IMG/VR virus record: IMGVR_UViG_3300033149_002950
Location: 1 to 39,604 of that record
DNA from: a virus
Length of the DNA stretch: 39,604 nt
Reading direction: 5' to 3' (one strand)
How positions within the stretch are numbered: the first letter of the stretch is position 1; each line of letters opens with the position of its first letter. Of this stretch, positions 1-7,893 are shown in pieces. Under the pieces are notes generated by a model. That model ran no database searches. It was not told the DNA's origin and saw only the letters and a program-made list of their open reading frames with translations. A program made the position numbers and the translations under genes.

Positions 1-114
1 CACCTCCCACCAGAATCATCACAAGTTTTTTGTTCTCTTCAACAAATTGTGCAACCTTGGGAACTATATCAGATAATGCCTTGGCTATCTTTATCAGAAG
101 CGGCAGTATCGCCT
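1..114. repeat. terminal direct repeat, left copy
   Basis: These 114 bases are identical to 39491-39604. The tape-measure reading frame continues without a stop when the copies are superimposed, so this is one locus seen twice. It is either the overlap of a circular or circularly permuted assembly or a true terminal redundancy. The repeat lies inside a coding sequence, which favours an assembly overlap over physical ends. Confidence 0.97.
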
Positions 115-784
115 CTCCAAGTTTCTCCTTGATATCACCCCAAAGATCTGATAATTGTTCTAACTTACCCGCACCTTCTGAAGCTGCGCGAGCTTGTCCC
201 TGGAACTTCTTGTTTATTACACTAATAATAGCTGCTGCGCGTTCCGTGGGATCCACCAATCCCTCTTTAATTGTAATACCATATCTCGATAATGCATTAG
301 TAGAGGAGCCAATTGATTTAGCTACTAAATTTGCGGCAGCTTTAAGGTCCATATCCTGGGCGGCAGCAAGGTCAAGTGTTGCTTCCGTCGCCTTGCGTAA
401 GCTCTCTCCGCTTAATCTACCTAATGATAACATTAGTGCTTGTATATATTCAATCTCCTCATCTCCGTATGTAGTTACTCGTTGTAATGAAGCTGCAAAT
501 TCCTTATATGATTTCAATAATTCATCACTATAAATACCACGCGTCTTCATAGCCTGTGCAAGACGTTGGTCCGCGCGTTCCTGTGTTCGATATGCCTTCA
601 CGAGTGATCGTATAGCGAGTATTTCTCCAGCAAGAGCAAATCCCGCTTTCATACGCATACTGCTTATTCGCGCATTATTCTGCTTGACGAAATTAGTAAA
701 TCGCCCAATGAGCCCTTTGGCCCGATTAAGGCCCCTTTTGAGACCTTCTATTGTTGCACCTATTTTGAGGCTTACTTCAGCCAT
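1..784 (-). CDS. tail tape-measure protein, N-terminal part
   Basis: ATG at 784, read leftwards to base 1 and continued at 39490-38073 across the circular join, giving one 733-aa protein. My translation of this part is stop-free and resembles the N-terminus of prophage tail length tape-measure proteins: a helical stretch with an FAASLQRVTTYGDEE-type segment, then ALMLSLGRLSGESLRKATEA and a KSIGSSTNALSRYGI segment. Tape measures fill the tail tube, set tail length and help DNA ejection. The start overlaps the end of the chaperone T frame by 13 nt, the normal arrangement in siphophages. The split at the window edge comes only from where the circle was opened. Confidence 0.93.
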   Translation of the reverse strand, partial: MAEVSLKIGATIEGLKRGLNRAKGLIGRFTNFVKQNNARISSMRMKAGFALAGEILAIRSLVKAYRTQERADQRLAQAMKTRGIYSDELLKSYKEFAASLQRVTTYGDEEIEYIQALMLSLGRLSGESLRKATEATLDLAAAQDMDLKAAANLVAKSIGSSTNALSRYGITIKEGLVDPTERAAAIISVINKKFQGQARAASEGAGKLEQLSDLWGDIKEKLGEAILPLLIKIAKALSDIVPKVAQFVEENKKLVMILVGG

Positions 785-1535
785 TCAATTTCACCCTCAT
801 CATAATTACTGCGTGGTTCGCCTATGATTTCATCTAAATTTCTGGCAGTGGATTTCATCTCTTTCGCCTCTTCCCTCTCAAGGGCATCCATAAATTTTTG
901 CCAACCTTTATCGGATAGCATACCTGATCGAGCTGCTATTGAACGCTCACGCAAATCCCTCAAATGATCTATACCAATTGCCTTCATACCAAGATAAAAT
1001 TGGCTGAATGTTAATCTCTCTATCGGTATTGACAACTTCCTGCATATCTCACCTAATGCGCTGACAAGTTCCCCGCTTTCTTCTGTATTTTTATCACCCT
1101 TGCCAGCGCATCGGAAAAATTTGTATAAAGTTCCTCGATATCTAACAGATACATCAGCTTGTTGATACATGCAATAAACTGCGCTGGTGTAATATGCTGA
1201 TATATCCATTCAGCTTCAATAGATTCTTCACCATCATTCACCATAGCAATGAAATTGCATATAGGTTTGAATGCTGGTTCAAGCAGTTTGAAATCTGTAA
1301 TTGCGAGCCCACTATCTATCAAACGAGGAATCATTTTATCCAATTCATCAATTTTATTGCTGTATTCCGATACCAGTTCTCCAACAGCGGATTCAAGGAA
1401 ATTGAGTAATTCCCTCATTGACGGTTCACGAAGCATCAGGATTTTCTTTTTCCCCCTGAACCCGATCTCCTGTCTCAATGGATTGTTCTGCATCTTTTCC
1501 AGTTCGTTTCTTTTTCGTCTGAACAGACTTTTCAT
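772..1535 (-). CDS. tail assembly chaperone, frameshift product (gpGT-like)
   Basis: A -1 shift at 1122-1116 joins the first 140 codons of the 1535 frame to 114 codons of the frame ending at 772, giving about 254 aa. The T part (LTFSQFYLGMKAIG onward, then a charged helix) has no good ribosome site of its own; an ATG at 1209 exists but lies deep inside the upstream gene. Conserved frameshifting in tail assembly genes between tube and tape measure is established for dsDNA phages. The T domain is expected to recruit tube subunits to the chaperone-coated tape measure. Confidence 0.75.
1053..1535 (-). CDS. tail assembly chaperone, short form (gpG-like)
   Basis: 160 aa, ATG at 1535 behind GGAGG eight bases upstream. 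Its position just before the tape measure, and its overlap with a second frame in -1, identify it as the G part of a G/GT tail chaperone pair, which coats the tape measure during tail assembly. The sequence is mostly helical, with a REPSMRELLNFLE segment. The first 110 nt overlap the preceding 82-aa gene in another frame, so the true start could be a little downstream. The assignment rests on context and the slippery site rather than strong sequence similarity. Confidence 0.75.
   Translation of the reverse strand: MKSLFRRKRNELEKMQNNPLRQEIGFRGKKKILMLREPSMRELLNFLESAVGELVSEYSNKIDELDKMIPRLIDSGLAITDFKLLEPAFKPICNFIAMVNDGEESIEAEWIYQHITPAQFIACINKLMYLLDIEELYTNFSDALARVIKIQKKAGNLSAH
1116..1122 (-). promoter_or_regulatory. 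programmed -1 frameshift slippery heptamer
   Basis: On the minus strand the heptamer reads A AAT TTT in the frame of the 1535 gene, a perfect X_XXY_YYZ site. A one-base backward slip re-pairs both tRNAs (AAA, TTT) and enters the frame that ends at 772. It lies inside the 157-nt zone where both frames are open, immediately before the tape-measure gene. Confidence 0.8.
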
Positions 1536-1674
1536 CTCGTATTTCCTCCAAATATCCGGTTTTGATCTTCTTCTTTATAATACCAAGCGTAGCATTAGTC
1601 TCTATTATCTGATCAGGCCACAGAGCTTTTCCGAGAAACACGAACATTCTCTTTACCCGAAATTTCTTCTTCAT
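1426..1674 (-). CDS. small hypothetical phage protein
   Basis: 82 aa from the ATG at 1674, chosen because GTGGAGG lies seven bases upstream; longer in-frame starts run into the glycosyltransferase gene. The N-terminal half has a basic beta-rich pattern (KKFRVKRMFVFLGKALWPDQ) ending in a G-x-LEEI motif. This is reminiscent of short phage proteins of the type K-x-F-x(n)-G-x-x-x-x-P-G. The last third is highly charged and overlaps the chaperone start in another frame. Function unknown; it lies between the glycosyltransferase and the tail chaperones. Confidence 0.55.
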   Translation of the reverse strand: MKKKFRVKRMFVFLGKALWPDQIIETNATLGIIKKKIKTGYLEEIRDEKSVQTKKKRTGKDAEQSIETGDRVQGEKENPDAS

Positions 1675-2833
1675 GTTTAACCTCCACATAACGTGGCGTA
1701 ACATCCATATCCGCCACCGATTCCTCATTCAGCACCTTCTTAATATATGTTTCCCAATTGACCCAGCCGACAGCGAGGTCCCAATCGCGCACCATTAATT
1801 CCTGAGACTTATGAACCCGCTCGAACCGCTCAATGGGATCATCTATCAAATGTTCAATGCTTGTTCTCCATTCGTGTATTTCATCAAGGGGATTATCATT
1901 ATTCCAATCAACAAGCATGCAAACACTATCACCCAATTCCTTATACGCCGGTATAGGAGATGCAATACATGCAGCACCCAGATGCGATCCTTCAAGCCAT
2001 TTTATATTCGACTTGCATGCATTGAAACTATCATTCACAAGCGGGATACAAAGGATATCGACCTTGAGCTCCGAGAATTGAGGCATATAAGCTTCCAAGG
2101 TCGTAAAATTAGCCATATGACACCTTGCCCCAAATTCTTCATAGAATGAACGGGGCACAAATCCGAATGATGCCACTTCGACATTATGCCGCTCGCGCAT
2201 AATCATTGTCATTGCATCGTAAAATATATCCTGATCATCAGTATGATTTGCAGCACCTATGAATCCGACTACCGTTTTCTTATTGTGTTTTCTCCATCTC
2301 TGTTCAACTTCATCTGCGGTTACAAGCAACTGTCTATAATTCCACATATCAAAATAATTCGGTATAATCGCCACATTTGTATTATCGCGCTTGATAACCT
2401 GTCGCATTGGTTCGGTTGTACATGACAATGCGTCACAGCATCCGATAATATCGCGTGCAACCTGTTTTTGTTTCTCCGTCATTTTTTGTGCAGGATTCGT
2501 CACTGGAATATTGAATACATCATCATTATAATCAAGCACGAATCGCACATTGTTTATCTTGGCCCAATCAGCTACCGAATAAATCAAGCCCTCTTCATCT
2601 GGAAATCGGCTTATCTGTAATCCCATGATAATATCGCTGAAATAAAGCTGAGATATATCAATACCGGAATTTACTAGAAAACTGAAATTAGTAGAATAAT
2701 GAGCCAATGATTTAATTACCATATCCAGCCTATAACGCACGCATCCATCAACTTGCGCTTGTCGAAGAAATATTATTTGATCGCGATTAGTGGCCTTATA
2801 TTTATTTTCCTTGATAGCATCTCTTATATCCAT
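1613..2833 (-). CDS. glycosyltransferase (GT-B-like) in the tail module
   Basis: 406 aa, ATG at 2833 preceded by GGAG. It has features of GT4/GT1-type GT-B enzymes: an early FLRQAQVDGCVRYR segment, a central VVGFIGAANHTDD strand-loop opening the C-terminal Rossmann fold, an MPQFSELKVDILCIPL segment and a KWLEGSHLGAACIAS donor-site region. Such enzymes move a sugar from a nucleotide sugar to an acceptor. Lying between tail-tube and tail-chaperone genes, it would be expressed late, so virion protein or cell-surface glycosylation are possible targets. The acceptor cannot be read from sequence. The C-terminal 30 residues are charged and probably disordered. Confidence 0.8.
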   Translation of the reverse strand: MDIRDAIKENKYKATNRDQIIFLRQAQVDGCVRYRLDMVIKSLAHYSTNFSFLVNSGIDISQLYFSDIIMGLQISRFPDEEGLIYSVADWAKINNVRFVLDYNDDVFNIPVTNPAQKMTEKQKQVARDIIGCCDALSCTTEPMRQVIKRDNTNVAIIPNYFDMWNYRQLLVTADEVEQRWRKHNKKTVVGFIGAANHTDDQDIFYDAMTMIMRERHNVEVASFGFVPRSFYEEFGARCHMANFTTLEAYMPQFSELKVDILCIPLVNDSFNACKSNIKWLEGSHLGAACIASPIPAYKELGDSVCMLVDWNNDNPLDEIHEWRTSIEHLIDDPIERFERVHKSQELMVRDWDLAVGWVNWETYIKKVLNEESVADMDVTPRYVEVKHEEEISGKENVRVSRKSSVA

Positions 2834-2849
2834 TTTATCAACTCCATAA

Positions 2850-3278
2850 TCATTTTTGAAATGTACTATCTGTTTCTAATCCTTTCTCATGTAATTTTGC
2901 TTGTCTCTTAGCTTCGGTGAGGGCATCCATCAGAAAATTCCTGCACCTTTTCAATTCCGCCGGATCGACCCAATGTGCGCCAGCATGGAATAATTGCTTA
3001 CGTTCCCATAGCTCGGCGGCATTACCCTCAATGCGGAAGATAAATACGATCCTACCGGTTTCCGTTACGCGGCCTATACTAGTCCCCGCGAATCTACCAG
3101 GTTTGTATTCTTTCGTAAATTGCCCGTTCTCCCAGCGTGCTGCATGGCAGAGAAGTGACGCAGCAATAAATATATCTTCACATTCTACATATTTATTGTC
3201 CTTATCCACGCCGAATATATATTCCCTGCCGAATGAAAAACCGGGACCCGGCAAATTTCTTTTACTATATTTTGGCAT
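2850..3278 (-). CDS. hypothetical tail-module protein
   Basis: 142 aa, ATG at 3278 with GGGAG upstream. Not recognised. It has a Gly/Pro-rich N-terminus, then a compact mixed region with Trp and aromatic residues and a helical, charged C-terminus. It sits directly after the tail tube in reading order, where many siphophages place a small tail accessory or chaperone-like protein. No membrane segment or Cys cluster is visible. Confidence 0.7.
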   Translation of the reverse strand: MPKYSKRNLPGPGFSFGREYIFGVDKDNKYVECEDIFIAASLLCHAARWENGQFTKEYKPGRFAGTSIGRVTETGRIVFIFRIEGNAAELWERKQLFHAGAHWVDPAELKRCRNFLMDALTEAKRQAKLHEKGLETDSTFQK

Positions 3279-3299
3279 CTCAAATCTCTCCCTAAAATC

Positions 3300-3803
3300 T
3301 TAGCTCGTCGCGTCAATTAACATTCCAACGCCTGAATCGCTTGTCGAATAGAGACAATGGAATGTAACCGGTGTCTTGCTGATCTCTGAATCAGTCGCCT
3401 TCCATTCACCACCGGGAACAGCAACGGCATTGAAGAACTTCCACGTTCTTGTATAACCACCGGAACCTGGGACATATCCATAGATATGTACCACTCGACC
3501 ACTCGGTTTCGAGTTATCTCCGCCGAATAGAATCTGATTACCACTTGCACCCGTAGACGAAGCATTCTGCCAATCGTATGCAATGGTCAGATTATCCATT
3601 GTCGGTTCCGCCAGAATAGTGCTGACCTCATAAGTTGTCTTGGTATTACGAGCCACAATATCAGTATTAAGGCTCTCGACCTGGACATACAGCATCTCAG
3701 CATTAACAGTCATTGTCACACCATCAGGATACTGAATATATCCAAGATCGCTACCGACCGTTATAGAAGCACCGCCAGCAACTATATTGTTTTCGTCACC
3801 CAT
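3300..3803 (-). CDS. major tail tube protein
   Basis: 167 aa, start at 3803 behind a strong AGGAGG. It is beta-rich with few charged residues and the Gly/Ser/Thr-rich loops usual for tube proteins. It begins with a short polar tail before an ITVGSDLGYIQYPDGVTMTV strand pair and ends in a hydrophobic beta strand. Location between tail terminator and tail chaperones matches the conserved siphophage order. It should stack as rings around the tape measure. Confidence 0.8.
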   Translation of the reverse strand: MGDENNIVAGGASITVGSDLGYIQYPDGVTMTVNAEMLYVQVESLNTDIVARNTKTTYEVSTILAEPTMDNLTIAYDWQNASSTGASGNQILFGGDNSKPSGRVVHIYGYVPGSGGYTRTWKFFNAVAVPGGEWKATDSEISKTPVTFHCLYSTSDSGVGMLIDATS

Positions 3804-3826
3804 ATGTTTTCACCTCCTTTCAAATT

Positions 3827-4936
3827 TTAATCTTCAAATAACTCTGGATTACCAGACTGATCTATTCTAATATATCGCAATATATCCCATTCCTCAGTAC
3901 CAGAGGATGTGATACCATATGCTTGAAATTCATATTCATTACCAGGGTCAGTAGACATAGTTGTATTATCGGTGTGATTTTGATAATAATCCGCAGATAA
4001 TGAGCTATAATTCCATGCATCACTACTATCTTTATTACGCCATCTTGTTTTACCCTTTGTGGCCGGTGAAGTGTCCCACTCAATAATAACTGTCTGAAGC
4101 AGTGGATTCTTGCTCACTTCAAAATTATTGAAGACTATATCTTCCGCATCTGATGTACTAAAACTATAAACCGTTGCCGTTTGTCCATACCACCCCTCTT
4201 TACTTGCACTCCAAGGCTTGAAATAATATGTCGTTCCCGGAGATAATCCAGTAAGGTTTACACTATGAGATGTTTGATATGTAGATGTCTCAGTCGTCTC
4301 ATCTGTCCAATCGGGGGGCCACTGGCCCGTTCCATATTTGACTAGTGAGGTCCCCGGCTTATCCGTATCCCATGTAATAGTACAAGTAGTCGTATTCGGT
4401 GTACTTTGGACATTACTCAGTAATGGTGGAGTAGCCTGTATTTCTACGGCTACAACTTGTTTGAGGCGTGCCTTATAAACAAAACTCCCCATAGCTGCCA
4501 GGAAATTGCCCTGTTCACCCTCGAAATAATCATAATAAAATGACGGTGTATCCCAGCGGATATTTATTTCCTTCACCTGTGCAAGAGATAAAAAATTACC
4601 CTCAAGATGCTGCTGCGCATTCTCCAGAATAGTAACAACACCCTCTTTATTACCAACGCCAGTAAGCGAATCTTCATAATTCACATCCGTTAATATCACG
4701 AAAGCATATATGCGGGCATGATACCATACCCAATAACTACGTTCCGTTTTAGTTCGCGCAGTAGTATCCTCATAAACAATGCAAGGCTCCGCAGGACATA
4801 CAGTAATTTTCGCTTCACCATATCCCTTATATCTTGGCGATGGTTCAAGTGTGACCTTATAATTCGGATATTCCGTAGCAAGATCACTCGCCAGAGTAGT
4901 AAGAAAATCCTTATAGGTTACACTCGGTGCTCCCAT
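3827..4936 (-). CDS. tail terminator-like protein with two FN3-like domains
   Basis: 369 aa, ATG at 4936 overlapping the TAA of the preceding gene. Residues 1 to about 170 look like a tail terminator/completion protein (early TYKDFLTTLASDLATEYPNY helix; central ARIYAFVILTDVNYED strand). After a linker come two Ig/fibronectin-III-like modules: first about 175-270 (ITWDTDKPGTSLVKYGT, NLTGLSPGTTYYFKPW), then about 275-360 (EWDTSPATKGKTRWRN and a GNEYEFQAYG strand). FN3-like modules on phage structural proteins often decorate the surface and may bind carbohydrate. The N-terminal assignment rests mainly on gene order, the FN3 assignment on motifs. Confidence 0.7.
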   Translation of the reverse strand: MGAPSVTYKDFLTTLASDLATEYPNYKVTLEPSPRYKGYGEAKITVCPAEPCIVYEDTTARTKTERSYWVWYHARIYAFVILTDVNYEDSLTGVGNKEGVVTILENAQQHLEGNFLSLAQVKEINIRWDTPSFYYDYFEGEQGNFLAAMGSFVYKARLKQVVAVEIQATPPLLSNVQSTPNTTTCTITWDTDKPGTSLVKYGTGQWPPDWTDETTETSTYQTSHSVNLTGLSPGTTYYFKPWSASKEGWYGQTATVYSFSTSDAEDIVFNNFEVSKNPLLQTVIIEWDTSPATKGKTRWRNKDSSDAWNYSSLSADYYQNHTDNTTMSTDPGNEYEFQAYGITSSGTEEWDILRYIRIDQSGNPELFED

Positions 4937-5496
4937 TATTGCCTCATATATCCTTCCATCAATCTTTCAAGTTCCTCATTGTCCCTTGGAAGCCAAGTAA
5001 TCATTTCACGTTTAGGAACCTTAAATTCTCTTGCTGGCAAGGTCACTTTCGTCCGATATAGAACCGCTCCACCAATATTAAATTTCAGAGCTTTCCCCTT
5101 CTTTGCTTTAATAGTCACCTCGGGACGTATTGTTTTACCGCCCTTCTGATGCTTCACCGCATATGGTACAGTGGTTCCATATTTCATACCCTGGGGTTCT
5201 ATATGAGCACTGAAACTACCTTTCAAACCATGAACGCCATGAATATCCAGCATTCGTTTGGGATTCGCCCCACGTTTGCGCCACTTACGTAATGCAAGCG
5301 TATATTCAGATAACGGGGGCCATTTACCGGGAGGTCTACCAGCATCCCTGAATGTTCTCTGAACAACAGCACCATAATAAATAGCAAATCTCTTAAATGG
5401 CCTTCGCAAATCGGAGGCAAGTTTTCTCTTGCCATCCAATTGCTTGTTGACGGCATTAATATCTTTGAGCGATACTTCAATACTGAATCCAGGCAT
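4936..5496 (-). CDS. virion morphogenesis / tail completion protein (Mu gpG-like)
   Basis: 186 aa; the ATG at 5496 overlaps the TGA of the preceding gene as TGATG, behind GAGGG. The pattern matches phage virion morphogenesis proteins: a helical N-terminus, then FRDAGRPPGKWPPLSEYTL, an HGLKGSFSAHIE strand, VPYAVKHQKGG, and a PAREFKVP segment near the end. In Mu-like heads this small protein helps complete the head-tail connector. Gene order supports this. Confidence 0.85.
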   Translation of the reverse strand: MPGFSIEVSLKDINAVNKQLDGKRKLASDLRRPFKRFAIYYGAVVQRTFRDAGRPPGKWPPLSEYTLALRKWRKRGANPKRMLDIHGVHGLKGSFSAHIEPQGMKYGTTVPYAVKHQKGGKTIRPEVTIKAKKGKALKFNIGGAVLYRTKVTLPAREFKVPKREMITWLPRDNEELERLMEGYMRQ

Positions 5497-5948
5497 CAAT
5501 CCCTCGCATCATCTATATCATCAAGACGATCTTCATCGACCAGATGATATTTCTCATCATCAACATCATGTATCGGGGTATAATCCATAGTATTACTCCA
5601 CAGATTATCATCAGCACTTTTCTCTGCGACCCCTGGGATATCTTGTTTGCCATCTCTGATTTCCTCTAAAATATGTATAATATGATTATAGGTATCTATA
5701 TCACGTTGAGGAATCTCAGAGAAATTACCCGCACGGGCCTGCCCCCAATACCGAGCCATTGATATCGAGAAACTTTCAACAAGCTGCGGTACCGACGCGG
5801 ACGGGAATGGCACGGAATATCGTCTATCTAAATAACTATCAATGATAGAATCACTGATATTGATAGCCTCTTGTATTATTGATGCACTCACCTCACCAGA
5901 GACGCTCCATGCCGATCCCGTAACCGCAGCTATTGTTGTATAAGCCAT
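5496..5948 (-). CDS. head-tail connector (Mu gp36 / DUF1320-like)
   Basis: 150 aa, ATG at 5948 with GAGG upstream. Typical DUF1320 features: a short N-terminal segment, a helix with INISDSIIDSYLDRRY, a conserved PFPSASVPQLVESFSISMAR segment and a YNHIIHILEEIRDGKQDIPG helix-loop. The C-terminus is acidic. This family adapts the portal to the tail in Mu-like phages. Confidence 0.85.
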   Translation of the reverse strand: MAYTTIAAVTGSAWSVSGEVSASIIQEAINISDSIIDSYLDRRYSVPFPSASVPQLVESFSISMARYWGQARAGNFSEIPQRDIDTYNHIIHILEEIRDGKQDIPGVAEKSADDNLWSNTMDYTPIHDVDDEKYHLVDEDRLDDIDDARD

Positions 5949-5951
5949 TTA

Positions 5952-6446
5952 TTACCTCGATACTCTGACTTGTTCCTCAGCTTCCTCGACTTCAAGATCC
6001 CATTCAGCCTGTCTCTTTTCACGCAATGCTTTTATTTCCTCGGGAGTCGATAAAGGTCTACTCGTTTTTTTTACAATGGGACCACATTTGGCTTTGAGAT
6101 TTTCCAGTTTCCTTTTGCCTCCCGGTTGTGACTTGATGAAATCAATTTTATCTTGCTGCGCTTGAGATAATTTCTCGATTTTTTCCTCTGAAATTCCCAT
6201 CTCCCGCAGCTTCTTTCTCATGCCGGCGATATCATCAACGAAAGGTTCTCGCTGTCTTTTGGATAGTTTCTCATATTCCTTCTTGGAAAGCATAATCACT
6301 GCTCCTGGCGGAATATCCTTTTCACTCTTTTTCATATCACCGGCGAGAATGAGTGATTGCAAAACCAAAACCTTAACTCCACCATTTTCTTCTTTACGTG
6401 CTTCCAATAATTCCTCGGTTATTTCCTCTGGATCTCTGTATTTCAT
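5952..6446 (-). CDS. hypothetical charged protein after the capsid gene
   Basis: 164 aa from the ATG at 6446, chosen because TTGGAGG precedes it by nine bases; an upstream in-frame start would lie in the stem-loop after the capsid gene. Very charged and helical (many E/K/R), with no motif I recognise. It occupies the slot between major capsid and gp36-like connector, where related phages keep a small connector or accessory protein. Confidence 0.7.
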   Translation of the reverse strand: MKYRDPEEITEELLEARKEENGGVKVLVLQSLILAGDMKKSEKDIPPGAVIMLSKKEYEKLSKRQREPFVDDIAGMRKKLREMGISEEKIEKLSQAQQDKIDFIKSQPGGKRKLENLKAKCGPIVKKTSRPLSTPEEIKALREKRQAEWDLEVEEAEEQVRVSR

Positions 6447-6470
6447 TTCTGTTTTCCTCCAAGAGTCAAC

Positions 6471-6503
6471 TCGTCGGGCATCGGGTCCCGAACTACCCGA
6501 CGA
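6471..6503 (-). other. stem-loop between major capsid gene and downstream gene
   Basis: Arms 6471-6478 (TCGTCGGG) and 6496-6503 (CCCGACGA) are perfect 8-bp complements. A smaller TCGG/CCGA stem lies inside the loop. The element starts about 16 bases after the capsid stop codon. There is no U-tract, so an RNA-stabilising or processing hairpin, or a weak attenuator that keeps capsid mRNA abundant, is more likely than a full terminator. Confidence 0.65.
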
Positions 6504-6518
6504 ATAAATCCTCAATTG

Positions 6519-7433
6519 TTAATCGGTGACCGCTGTGATCTCTCGCAGCGCATCAGCACCTACTTCCTTAAAATCAATCTGATGCTGGACCTTAATCCAG
6601 AAACCGCCGATCATATCATCACGTTCCTTTACGACCGTGTATCCACTGAGCCGCGGCTGGATCGCCCAAGTGTATCCTCTCGCCTTGTTATCAACATGGA
6701 CAAGGTAAGCATCATTGCCAGTCGTATAGGCAAGTGAGAAGGCAGCACCCAAAGCCGCGCTATTCTTCAGAACATTTGCGACAACTGGCTGCATACCGAA
6801 TACTGGCTTAGATGTGAATGTCTTGGTATCAGTATTCCAAATAGGATAAAAACTCTGATACTTGACATCATTGACGAATGAAGCACCGGCAAGCATCTCT
6901 TCCCATGCATCTATACCCTGTACCCAATGCGTCGGGGTCCGATAGCATGCAGCAAGCATGGCAAGCTTCGCAGATGCAATATCAGCCCTCACAGTCGCAC
7001 TTGCATTATCCCATACAGCAGTGGCCGCTCCTGTACGAGTCGTAGCAGCACGAACTGTTTCCATTCTGATCTCTTGCTGAAGCAATAGATTCCTCGTCAG
7101 GAATACCACCGCATCCTCAAGAGGTTTGATTGGATCAGGGGCCTCTTTGATCTCCTCATCACTGACGAATTTCATGAGGGCACGAGTGATAATCGTACCA
7201 CTTCCCTCAGAAACATCATAATCAAGTATATTCGGTGCTGTCTTATCATGCTTGATATCACTGATATTGGTTTCAGTCACCTCTTTACCGAAATACTTGT
7301 ATTTATAGCTAGAGCTCTTGACATCTTTGTATGGAGCGATAATAGGATGAACAAACGACCCTCTATCATTGAAATCATAGTCAAGAGCAAATCCAGTCAA
7401 ATAAACATCCTGTCGTACATCGGTTTTCCTCAT
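6519..7433 (-). CDS. major capsid protein (HK97 fold expected)
   Basis: 304 aa, ATG at 7433 with GGGAGGTGA upstream. Position after the scaffold/protease and cement genes, and size, fit a Mu gpT-like or E-like capsid subunit. Visible features are an N-terminal arm, a YKYKYFGKEVTETNISD segment where the E-loop would lie, a long helix (AVVFLTRNLLLQQEIRMETV), a central A-domain-like region and a C-terminal FKEVGADALREITAV strand. The strong ribosome site and the stem-loop downstream suit a highly expressed gene. Confidence 0.85.
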   Translation of the reverse strand: MRKTDVRQDVYLTGFALDYDFNDRGSFVHPIIAPYKDVKSSSYKYKYFGKEVTETNISDIKHDKTAPNILDYDVSEGSGTIITRALMKFVSDEEIKEAPDPIKPLEDAVVFLTRNLLLQQEIRMETVRAATTRTGAATAVWDNASATVRADIASAKLAMLAACYRTPTHWVQGIDAWEEMLAGASFVNDVKYQSFYPIWNTDTKTFTSKPVFGMQPVVANVLKNSAALGAAFSLAYTTGNDAYLVHVDNKARGYTWAIQPRLSGYTVVKERDDMIGGFWIKVQHQIDFKEVGADALREITAVTD

Positions 7434-7456
7434 TTTTTGTCACCTCCCTTCAGAGA

Positions 7457-7858
7457 TTATCCCTGCGCACGCTTCACATACGGCTGAACAAGCATAACAA
7501 TCTGATTACCAGCAGTATCGCTTGAAGCCAGAGCGAAACCAACTACATTATATGCACTACCGCTAGCCGTGCCGACTTCCTGAACACGTCCAGAAGCCCC
7601 ATGAATAATCAATTCATCACCATAATCTATGGCCGATGCACCGACTACAACGGGGACTATGGCACCTGGACCGGCAATTTCAACCGCTTGACCGGCAGAA
7701 GCAGCTTCGAGCGCAACGCCGACGAAACCGGTAGCATTCTCAGCAGCAGGAATCTGGACGGTTCCATCGCCCGAGACGGTGACGCATGCATATTTGGTAA
7801 TCGCTTCACCGGCTTCCATCGTGAATGTTTTTCCCTTATAAGAAATAGGCAGCCCCAT
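7457..7858 (-). CDS. capsid cement/decoration protein (DUF2190-like)
   Basis: 133 aa, ATG at 7858 behind TGGGAGGTGA. Composition is Ala/Gly/Val-rich with the repeated beta-strand plan of DUF2190 proteins: FTMEAGEAITKYACVTVSGD near the start, GFVGVALEAASAGQAVEI in the middle, a DELIIHGASGRVQ strand and a C-terminal NQIVMLVQPY strand. These proteins bind the outside of Mu- or lambda-type heads and stabilise them. The order scaffold, cement, capsid is standard. Confidence 0.82.
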   Translation of the reverse strand: MGLPISYKGKTFTMEAGEAITKYACVTVSGDGTVQIPAAENATGFVGVALEAASAGQAVEIAGPGAIVPVVVGASAIDYGDELIIHGASGRVQEVGTASGSAYNVVGFALASSDTAGNQIVMLVQPYVKRAQG

Positions 7859-7893
7859 TTTTCACCTCCCATATATATGCTGAATATTCATCA

